Shown piece by piece: positions 18,101 to 25,397 of a stretch of DNA of 64,000 nucleotides (position 1 is the first letter of the stretch; the number at the start of each line of letters is the position of its first letter). The DNA is taken from positions 1-64,000 of the forward strand of contig NZ_JAGSPD010000006.1 in NCBI RefSeq assembly GCF_019203985.1, in the 5' to 3' direction. The stretch comes from Winogradskyella luteola (GTDB lineage: Bacteria > Bacteroidota > Bacteroidia > Flavobacteriales > Flavobacteriaceae). A program made the position numbers and the translations under genes. The notes under the pieces were generated by a model. The model was not told where the DNA came from, did not search any database, and saw only the letters and a list, made by a program, of their open reading frames with translations.

Positions 18101-21100
18101 ATGCAAAAAAACGACTTTAAGAGCAATATTTCCAAACGAAGTATTGATGACAACCCGTTTTATATTATTGGAATTGGTAGTTCCGCTGGTGGACTAAAAG
18201 CCCTAGAAGAATTTTTCGATAATTGCTCATCAAACACAGGTTTTGCCTTTGTGATAATCCAGCACCTGTCTCCCGATTACAAAAGTTTAATGCCAGAATT
18301 GCTATCTAGACATACAGAAATGATAGTAAAAGAGGCCAAAGAAGGTGATAAGGTAGAACCAAATCATGTCTATCTCATTCCTGGTGGAAAAAATATTTTG
18401 ATCAATAAGGGTAAACTAGAACTAACCAAAAGAAAACCCAAAAATCAAATTAATTTTTCGATAGATATTTTCTTTAATTCATTAGCAAAAGAACAGAAAG
18501 AGCGCGCCATTGCCATTATATTATCCGGCACTGGTTCTGACGGTACAAAAGGTGCTAAGTCCATAAAGGAAGTTGGAGGTACCGTTTTTGTTCAAAGTCC
18601 TGATTCTTCTGGTTTTGATGGTATGCCAAGAAGTGCCATTTCTCAAGGCTTGGCAGACTATATAATACCACCCAAGGAAATGGGCCATGAATTGGTAGAA
18701 TTTGTTTCTCAACCACAATATGCTTACCCAATATCACCAGAAGGATATGTGAGTAACGAAGAATCTCTAGGAAGAATTTTAAAAATCATAAAAAGCTATA
18801 TAGGCTATGATTTCTTTTCATATAAAAAGCCAACATTGTTCCGTAGAACAGCTAAACGCATTAATATAACCAAATGTAAAACTGTTGAGAATTATATCGA
18901 TTATTTACACGAAAATCCTGAAGAAAAATTTCTACTAACACAAGAGTATCTTATAGGTGTTACAAAATTCTTTAGAGATTCTGAAGCCTTTGAAACGCTA
19001 GAAAAAGAAATCATACCAGATATAGTAAGTAAAAAAACCAATGAGCAAACTATAAAAATTTGGACTGTTGCCTGCTCTTCAGGAGAGGAGGCCTATTCTA
19101 TTGCTATTATAATTGAAGATTACCTCTCTAAAATGCAATTGGATATCAACTACAAGATTTTTGCAACAGATTTAGATGACAGAGGTATTGATAAAGCCAC
19201 AAAAGGAATTTATGACCTTAGTATAGAATCTGAAGTACCTTCACAATTTCTTTCAAAATATTTTATAAAACAAGATAACAGCTATCGCATATTACCAAAA
19301 ATAAGACGCAATATCATTTTTTCAAAACATGATATTTTAAACAATCCCCCATTTAACAAAATGGATCTTATTTCGTGTAGGAACATGTTAATCTACATGG
19401 AAAACAACTTACAACTTCAAGTGCTCTCTAGCATACATTATGCCTTAAACCCTCATGCTTACTTATTTCTGGGAAGTTCCGAAAATCTGGGCATGCTCAG
19501 CAAAAATTTTGAAGAAGTGAGTTCTAAATGGAAAATATATAAAAATATACAACCAGAACGTATCCTAAACATAAGAAATAAGGATATGTGGAACGTCGAG
19601 AAAAGTAAAAAAAGCAGGTTTCAAATTCGGCCACAAGGAAGTTCCTTGGATGATAAAATTGCAAAATCCATTAATAAATTATTGATGGACGAAATGCATG
19701 CTGTAAGTATTTGTATTGATGAAAATCATGAAATTATACATGCCACAGGGAAACTAAAAAAGTATATTAGTTATCCAGATGAAGGCTACTCTAACAACCT
19801 TCTTAAAATGCTTCCCGATGAACTCAACATACCCATAAGCACATCGATAAGGAAATTAATTTCTGGCTCTGCCGAAACTATAGAAAAAAGCGTTAAGCTT
19901 ATAAAGGATGATAAATTATTACAATTACGCTTGCTAGTTTGCGGTTTTAATATCGTATCTGTAAACAGCCGTTCTTACCTTATAACTATAATTGAAGAGT
20001 TTGACAGAAAAATCACTGAGGAAGAAAAACATAAGGAGTTGCCAAAAATAATATCCAACACAGATCAGGTAATTGAGTTAAAAGAAGCACTTAATGAAAC
20101 CCGAGAAAATCTTCAGTCTACAATAGAAGAGCTTGAAACATCTAACGAAGAAATGCAAGCCACAAATGAGGAATTATTGGCCTCTAACGAAGAACTACAG
20201 AGTACTAATGAAGAGTTACAGTCTCTTAATGAAGAATTGCATACCGTTAATGCTGAGTTGCAATCCAAAAATTCTGAATTGGCAGAGCTCAACTCTGATA
20301 TTGAGAACTTAATGACCAATATTAACGTTGGAACCATATTTTTAGACAAGAAATTCAATATTAGAAAGTTTACCCCTTCAATAAGAGAAAATTTTCATTT
20401 ACAAGAAACAGACGTCGGAAGATCCATCGCACACTTTCTTGGAACAATTGGTGGTACAGACTTAATAGAACATTCTAGAAAAGTTATAAATACACTTCAA
20501 CCCCATTTCGAAGAAGTAAAAAACAGCGAAGGCAAATGGTTTTTAACTCAAATTTTCCCTTATAGAAATATAGAAGATAGCATACAAGGTGTCGTTATAA
20601 ACTTCATTGAAATAGATAAACTCAAAAAAGCCAATAAAGAGAAGGAGAAACTATATTTATTTTTAGAGCATCTTACCAGCAACAACCCTGCTGTAATATA
20701 CATCTATGATATGGTGAGTCAAAAAAACATTTATGCCAGTGCAAATATTTTTGAAAGCTCTGGGTATTCGGTTGATGACCTACAGCAACTTGGCGATAAA
20801 GTTATGGAAACCATCATTCATCCCGATGATCTTCCTTTGATCCAAGAGCACCACAAAAAAATCAAAAATTTAAAAGATGATGAAGAATTACAAGTAGAAT
20901 ACAGAATTTTACATAAGAACACAAAAGATATTGAATGGGTGATTTCTAGTGATAAAGTTAACGAACGTAATGAAGATGGCTCGGTAAAAACCATCTTAGG
21001 CATTGCTCTTTACATAACTAAAATCAAAAGAATAACACAAAAATTAAAAGAAAGTGAAGAAAGGTACCGACTAGCAATTTCAGGATCTAAGTCTGCATTA

Positions 21101-22123
21101 TGGGAGTGGAAAGATATAACAAAAGAAAAGGCTTGGTGGTCTAATGAATTTTATAAGTTGTTAGGGTATAACAAAAAAGACATTAAAGTTAAATTCAGCT
21201 CATTTAAATCGCTTATTCATCCAAATCAAAGAAAACGGTTCTCTGCTAAATTAGAAGCTCATTTTGCTGACGATAATGAACCTTTTGAAATTGAAATACA
21301 AATTAAAACTAAAACGAACGGCTATATTTGGTTTAGAGTTAATGCACAAGTCAATACAGACCCAATAACCTCAATTAAAACATTGGTTGGCACCCTAACC
21401 AATATCAATGGCCAGAAGGAAGCTAATGAAAAAATGAAAGAGCTTAATATAGAATTGGAACGCTTTGCTTATTTAGCATCACACGATTTAAAAGAACCCC
21501 TAAGAACAGTAACAAGTTTTACAAAACTATTTAAAGAAGAGTACGAAAGCAAATTTGATGATACAGCATTACAATACTTATCTTTTATTGAGAAAGCATC
21601 CAGTAGAATGATAACATTGACAAATGATTTACTCATTTACTCTCAACTAGATGATAAATCACTGAATTTCCAACCGATTAATCTCAATGAGCTCTTAGAC
21701 ACAATACTTCTAGATATACAAGACGATGTTACTAGAAATAATGCACAAATTAATATAGAAAGATTGCCAACTGTAGTTTGCGATAGTATGCAAATAAAAC
21801 AACTATTTCAAAATTTAATTTCCAACAGTATAAAATATAGAACTGATGCCCAGCCAGAAATTCATATTTCATATAAAGAGAAACCATCGGCTTTTGATTT
21901 TTATATCACCGATAATGGTATCGGTATAGACAAAAAATACCATAAAAAAGTATTTGAAGTGTTTAAGAGACTGCATAATAAGGAAGAATATGAAGGCACA
22001 GGTATTGGTTTGGCAAATTGCAAACGTATTGTAGATAACCATAAGGGAAATATAACAGTAAAATCAAGCATTGGAGAGGGATCTACTTTCATTTTCACTA
22101 TTCCAAAATTGAACATAAAATGA
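18101..22123 (+). CDS. CheB/CheR/PAS hybrid sensor histidine kinase (1340 aa)
   Basis: A multidomain signalling protein. Order: CheB-like methylesterase domain (about residues 20-205) with all three catalytic positions in place (Ser in GSSAGG, His in QHLSPD, Asp in GTGSDG); CheR-like methyltransferase (223-450, VTKFFRDSEAF, WTVACSSGEEAYSIAI, SCRNMLIYM); a long coiled coil (663-737) of repeats such as SNEELQSTNEEL; three PAS regions (about 740-1110); HisKA with phospho-His near 1128 (LASHDLKEPLRT); and a HATPase domain (1220-1338, ITDNGIGIDKK, GTGIGLANCKRI). No membrane segment and no attached receiver. The start is the ATG at 18101, three codons inside the longest frame (TTG at 18092). Its response regulator overlaps the stop by 4 bases. 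Confidence 0.92.
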   Translation: MQKNDFKSNISKRSIDDNPFYIIGIGSSAGGLKALEEFFDNCSSNTGFAFVIIQHLSPDYKSLMPELLSRHTEMIVKEAKEGDKVEPNHVYLIPGGKNILINKGKLELTKRKPKNQINFSIDIFFNSLAKEQKERAIAIILSGTGSDGTKGAKSIKEVGGTVFVQSPDSSGFDGMPRSAISQGLADYIIPPKEMGHELVEFVSQPQYAYPISPEGYVSNEESLGRILKIIKSYIGYDFFSYKKPTLFRRTAKRINITKCKTVENYIDYLHENPEEKFLLTQEYLIGVTKFFRDSEAFETLEKEIIPDIVSKKTNEQTIKIWTVACSSGEEAYSIAIIIEDYLSKMQLDINYKIFATDLDDRGIDKATKGIYDLSIESEVPSQFLSKYFIKQDNSYRILPKIRRNIIFSKHDILNNPPFNKMDLISCRNMLIYMENNLQLQVLSSIHYALNPHAYLFLGSSENLGMLSKNFEEVSSKWKIYKNIQPERILNIRNKDMWNVEKSKKSRFQIRPQGSSLDDKIAKSINKLLMDEMHAVSICIDENHEIIHATGKLKKYISYPDEGYSNNLLKMLPDELNIPISTSIRKLISGSAETIEKSVKLIKDDKLLQLRLLVCGFNIVSVNSRSYLITIIEEFDRKITEEEKHKELPKIISNTDQVIELKEALNETRENLQSTIEELETSNEEMQATNEELLASNEELQSTNEELQSLNEELHTVNAELQSKNSELAELNSDIENLMTNINVGTIFLDKKFNIRKFTPSIRENFHLQETDVGRSIAHFLGTIGGTDLIEHSRKVINTLQPHFEEVKNSEGKWFLTQIFPYRNIEDSIQGVVINFIEIDKLKKANKEKEKLYLFLEHLTSNNPAVIYIYDMVSQKNIYASANIFESSGYSVDDLQQLGDKVMETIIHPDDLPLIQEHHKKIKNLKDDEELQVEYRILHKNTKDIEWVISSDKVNERNEDGSVKTILGIALYITKIKRITQKLKESEERYRLAISGSKSALWEWKDITKEKAWWSNEFYKLLGYNKKDIKVKFSSFKSLIHPNQRKRFSAKLEAHFADDNEPFEIEIQIKTKTNGYIWFRVNAQVNTDPITSIKTLVGTLTNINGQKEANEKMKELNIELERFAYLASHDLKEPLRTVTSFTKLFKEEYESKFDDTALQYLSFIEKASSRMITLTNDLLIYSQLDDKSLNFQPINLNELLDTILLDIQDDVTRNNAQINIERLPTVVCDSMQIKQLFQNLISNSIKYRTDAQPEIHISYKEKPSAFDFYITDNGIGIDKKYHKKVFEVFKRLHNKEEYEGTGIGLANCKRIVDNHKGNITVKSSIGEGSTFIFTIPKLNIK

Positions 22124-22527
22124 AAAAATGTAATTGTATTTTATTAGTAGATGATAGTCTTTCTACTAACATCTACCATAAAAAAATAATCGAAAAAGCT
22201 GAGATTACAAATCATATAAGAATTACCTCAGACGGTTTAGAAGCCTTGAACTATCTAAACGATGAGAAAGCTCAAAACATTAAACCTGATATTATATTTT
22301 TAGACATAAATATGCCAAAAATGGATGGTTTTGAGTTTTTAGAGGAATACGCTAAACTTCCAAAGCTCATGCGAAAAGATATCATAATTGTACTCTTAAC
22401 CACATCTAACTGGTCCAAAGATCGTGTAAAAGCCACTGAGACAAAATTAGTTTATGATTATATAGAAAAGCCACTAGACAAAGAAGATTTGATTCGTATA
22501 AGTAATTATTATTTAGAAGAGCTTTAG
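22120..22527 (+). CDS. Single-domain response regulator
   Basis: A 135-residue receiver domain without an output domain. The acidic pair Asp11-Asp12, the phosphoacceptor Asp62 (IIFLDINMPKMDGFEF), Thr94/Thr95 (VLLTTSNW) and Lys117 (YIEKPL) are all present, so it should be phosphorylatable. It overlaps the hybrid kinase by 4 bases (ATGA), which implies coupled translation and makes it the likely phospho-acceptor of that kinase. Similar stand-alone receivers follow many CheB/CheR/PAS kinases. The output is unknown, probably a protein-protein interaction or phosphorelay. Confidence 0.92.
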   Translation: MKKCNCILLVDDSLSTNIYHKKIIEKAEITNHIRITSDGLEALNYLNDEKAQNIKPDIIFLDINMPKMDGFEFLEEYAKLPKLMRKDIIIVLLTTSNWSKDRVKATETKLVYDYIEKPLDKEDLIRISNYYLEEL

Positions 22528-22581
22528 AGCTTAAAACGTTTAATCTTGGAGTTCTCATTAATATTTCTTATATTATAGGCT

Positions 22582-22956
22582 ATGATAACACAAGACAAAG
22601 ACAAATACGCAGAAGAGTTAAATCATTCAATCAATTATCTCGAAAATTTGGGGTACAACAATATCAAAGCAGATATTGAAGGCTATGAAACACCGAAATC
22701 ATATCTCAAAAAAGGTAGTAAAATTGAAGTAACACCGGATATTGTTGCCGAAAAAGAAGGACGAAAGCACATTTTCGATTTAAGTTTAAAATCCCAAAAA
22801 CCAAGATTATTAAAATCCAAATGGCTGTTTTTAAACACTTTGAGTCAAATTAAATCATATCGCTTTAGGTTAATCACTAAAAGAGGTCATTATAAGTTTA
22901 CCAATGAAACCATTGACGACATTAATCTAGATAAAGTAAAACTCTTAAAGATTTAA
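22582..22956 (+). CDS. Hypothetical protein (124 aa)
   Basis: I do not recognise this family. It is a small, basic, soluble protein (KKGSKIEVTPDIVAEKEGRKH, ISLKSQKPRLLKSKWLF-like stretches) without signal peptide or membrane helix. The motif EVTPDIVAEKEGRKHIFDLS resembles the core of restriction-endonuclease-like folds (an acidic residue and E-x-K on adjacent strands), but this is only a similarity by eye. It lies 54 bases after the response regulator on the same strand, so co-transcription is possible, and it ends about 95 bases before rpoD. Confidence 0.6.
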   Translation: MITQDKDKYAEELNHSINYLENLGYNNIKADIEGYETPKSYLKKGSKIEVTPDIVAEKEGRKHIFDLSLKSQKPRLLKSKWLFLNTLSQIKSYRFRLITKRGHYKFTNETIDDINLDKVKLLKI

Positions 22957-23051
22957 AAAAAAATTAAAAGTTGTGTAACATTTTATTGCTTTTGTACGTA
23001 TAATAAAAACAACCTAGTGTTGTAGAAACATTGCACAAATCATAGAAGTAA

Positions 23052-23915
23052 ATGAGACAACTTAAAATTACTAAGCAAGTAACCAACAGGGAAACTGCTT
23101 CATTAGACAAATATCTGCAAGAAATTGGTAAGGTGGATTTGATCACAGCTGATGAAGAGGTAGAGTTGGCGCAACGTATTAAAGCTGGTGACCAAATTGC
23201 TTTAGAAAAACTAACCAAAGCCAATTTACGTTTTGTCGTTTCTGTTGCTAAACAGTACCAAAACCAAGGATTAACGTTACCAGATTTAATCAATGAGGGT
23301 AATTTAGGCTTAATTAAAGCTGCACAACGTTTTGACGAAACCCGTGGTTTTAAATTTATATCTTATGCTGTTTGGTGGATTAGACAGTCCATTTTACAGG
23401 CGTTAGCGGAGCAATCTCGTATTGTACGTTTACCGTTAAACAAGATTGGTTCTATAAATAAAATCAATAAAACCTTTGCTTTTTTAGAGCAAAGTCATGA
23501 GCGACCACCTTCTGCGGAAGAAATCGCTAAAGAATTGGATATGACGATTAACGATGTTAAGGAATCTATGAAGAATTCTGGTCGTCACGTAAGTATGGAT
23601 GCCCCTTTGGTTGAAGGTGAAGATTCTAACCTTTATGATGTATTGCGAAGTGGAGAATCACCAAATCCAGATAAAGATTTGTTACACGAATCTTTACGTA
23701 CGGAAATCGAACGTGCTTTGGAGACATTAACACCACGCGAAGCCGATGTTATTCGTTTGTATTTTGGTTTAGGAAACCAACATCCAATGACTTTAGAAGA
23801 AATTGGTGAAACGTTCGATTTAACACGTGAGCGTGTGAGACAAATTAAAGAAAAGGCGATTAGAAGATTAAAACATACGTCTAGAAGTAAAATATTAAAA
23901 ACATATTTAGGTTAA
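23052..23915 (+). CDS. rpoD: Primary RNA polymerase sigma factor RpoD
   Basis: The housekeeping sigma-70 of Bacteroidota, which recognises TTG/TAnnTTTG promoters like those in this window. At 287 residues it lacks region 1.1, as is usual in this phylum. Visible are region 1.2 ([27 protein letters not shown]), region 2 ([48 protein letters not shown]), region 3 ([14 protein letters not shown]) and region 4 with the helix-turn-helix ([29 protein letters not shown]). It is followed by a repeat-type inverted pair and, about 180 bases later, a terminator. Confidence 0.96.
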   Translation: MRQLKITKQVTNRETASLDKYLQEIGKVDLITADEEVELAQRIKAGDQIALEKLTKANLRFVVSVAKQYQNQGLTLPDLINEGNLGLIKAAQRFDETRGFKFISYAVWWIRQSILQALAEQSRIVRLPLNKIGSINKINKTFAFLEQSHERPPSAEEIAKELDMTINDVKESMKNSGRHVSMDAPLVEGEDSNLYDVLRSGESPNPDKDLLHESLRTEIERALETLTPREADVIRLYFGLGNQHPMTLEEIGETFDLTRERVRQIKEKAIRRLKHTSRSKILKTYLG

Positions 23916-23987
23916 CTTCGACTGTGCTCAGTTACCAAATAAAGCTTTAATAATAACTATTAATTTGGACATTGAGCGAAGCCGAAA
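23914..23987. repeat. Dispersed motif as an inverted pair after rpoD
   Basis: Left arm ACTTCGACTGTGCTCAGTTACC (from 23914) and right arm TTTGGACATTGAGCGAAGCC (from about 23963) are imperfect reverse complements separated by about 25 bases and would fold into a stem-loop. Single copies of the same motif occur near accD and pnp. The arrangement resembles REP-type elements. Confidence 0.55.
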
Positions 23988-24093
23988 TGACATAATAAGA
24001 CATATTTAGGTTAGTTTTTCGTATATTTAGCGACTACCTAATAAAGGTAACAACAGTTACAAAACATAACTGTTCGTTTTTTGATTGATGAAA

Positions 24094-24128
24094 GAACCCA
24101 CGGCTGATTACCGTGGGTTCACTTTTTT
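24094..24128 (+). terminator. Rho-independent terminator downstream of rpoD
   Basis: A perfect 10-base stem (GAACCCACGG at 24094-24103 with 24111-24120), a 7-base loop and a T run. Confidence 0.85.
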
Positions 24129-24173
24129 ATAACATCTTATTAACTCCAAACTTAAGAAACCTCATTTTTTATC

Positions 24174-24181
24174 TACCTTTG
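24174..24181 (+). promoter_or_regulatory. -7 box for rpe
   Basis: TACCTTTG matches TAnnTTTG, 25 bases before the rpe ATG and after the rpoD terminator. Confidence 0.5.
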
Positions 24182-24206
24182 CGCAAACCAAAACAATGTA
24201 CAAAAA

Positions 24207-24869
24207 ATGGCCGAAAAATTAATTGCCCCTTCAATGCTAGCTGCCGATTTTGGCAACCTTCAACGCGATACAGAAATGGTAAATAATAGCGATGCCGATT
24301 GGTTTCATATCGATGTTATGGACGGTCATTTTGTACCAAATATTTCTTATGGTATGCCAGTAATTGCTGCCATTAAAAAACATGCAACGAAACCATTGGA
24401 TGTACATTTAATGATTGAAAAACCAGAACGCTATATTGAAGAATTTGCCAAAGTTGGTGCAGATATAATTACAGTGCATTATGAATCTACAGTACATTTA
24501 CACAGAACATTGAGACAAATTAAAGATACAGGATGCAAAGCCGGTATAGTTCTAAATATTACTACACCACTTAATGTTTTAGAAGATATTTTACCTGAAT
24601 GCTACATGATACTACTAATGTCTATAAATCCTGGTTTTGGTGGACAGAAATTTGAAGAAGTGACTTATAAACGTGTAAAAAAACTACGTCAAATGATTAA
24701 TAACCAAGGACTAGATACGCGTATCGAAATCGATGGAGGTGTAACCGATAAAAACATTAAAAAATTGGCTGAAGCTGGCGCAGATACTTTCGTAGCTGGT
24801 AGCCATGTCTTTAAAAGCGATAATCCAACCGAGACAATTAAAAACTTAAAAGCCTTAGCTAACTCATAA
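24207..24869 (+). CDS. rpe: Ribulose-phosphate 3-epimerase
   Basis: Interconverts ribulose 5-phosphate and xylulose 5-phosphate in the pentose phosphate pathway. The 220-residue TIM barrel shows the family signatures: IAPSMLAADFGNL, FHIDVMDGHFVPNISYG with the metal-binding His and catalytic Asp, LDVHLMIEKPERYI, SINPGFGGQKF, and IEIDGGVTDKN with the second catalytic Asp, ending AGADTFVAGSHVF. It has its own -7 box and ends in a terminator shared with the convergent CBS gene. Confidence 0.97.
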   Translation: MAEKLIAPSMLAADFGNLQRDTEMVNNSDADWFHIDVMDGHFVPNISYGMPVIAAIKKHATKPLDVHLMIEKPERYIEEFAKVGADIITVHYESTVHLHRTLRQIKDTGCKAGIVLNITTPLNVLEDILPECYMILLMSINPGFGGQKFEEVTYKRVKKLRQMINNQGLDTRIEIDGGVTDKNIKKLAEAGADTFVAGSHVFKSDNPTETIKNLKALANS

Positions 24870-24870
24870 A

Positions 24871-24893
24871 AAAAGTGCCTTGCGGCACTTTTT
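24871..24893. terminator. Bidirectional terminator between rpe and the CBS-domain gene
   Basis: AAAGTGCC (24872-24879) pairs with GGCACTTT (24884-24891) across a 4-base loop, flanked by A and T runs. It abuts the stop codon of the convergent gene. Confidence 0.8.
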
Positions 24894-25311
24894 AATATTG
24901 ATCAATTAAGTAGTTAATTAAGTCGGTTGTTGTAACAATACCCACTAAAATCCCATTATCTACAACAGGTAAGGCATGAAATTCTTTTGATGCTAAAATT
25001 TTCGCTACCTCTTTAATTGAAGTCTGAGAATCAACAGTGGTTACATTTTTAACCATGACTTGATCTATTGTAAACATATTATATACTAAAGTATCTACGT
25101 TGGCCTCAGATTCATCAACAGCATCTGCAAAGCTAATGCGCAATAAATCTGAATAACTTAACATACCAACTATTACTTCACCTGAAACTACAGGAATATG
25201 TCTTATCTTATGACGTTTAAATAATAACTCCGCTCTTTCTAAATCGTCAGTTCTATTGAGTGCTATAAGGTTTTTAGACATTATAGTGCTTACTGGTATT
25301 CTCTGTCTCAT
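24892..25311 (-). CDS. CBS-domain pair protein (139 aa)
   Basis: A stand-alone Bateman module: two CBS domains at residues 8-62 (VSTIMSKNLIALNR, IRHIPVVSGEVIVGMLSYSDLL) and 78-135 (VDQ-like VMVKNVTTVDSQTSIKEVAKILA, FHALPVVDNGILVGIVTTTDLI). Such pairs usually bind adenosyl ligands (AMP, ATP, SAM) and regulate partner proteins, but no partner is evident here. It has no membrane segment. It is the last gene before the minus-strand polysaccharide locus, separated by about 85 bases. Confidence 0.9.
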   Translation of the reverse strand: MRQRIPVSTIMSKNLIALNRTDDLERAELLFKRHKIRHIPVVSGEVIVGMLSYSDLLRISFADAVDESEANVDTLVYNMFTIDQVMVKNVTTVDSQTSIKEVAKILASKEFHALPVVDNGILVGIVTTTDLINYLIDQY

Positions 25312-25397
25312 GATATACTGATTATAAGTTCACTATAAAATTACATGATAATACCCTTAAATATTATGATAAAAGTCATAGTGACCGAAATTACAAT

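Noticed and set aside
20100..20310. Short tandem repeats suggesting a CRISPR-like or microsatellite array
   Set aside because: They encode the NEELQ coiled-coil heptads of the hybrid kinase and follow the reading frame.
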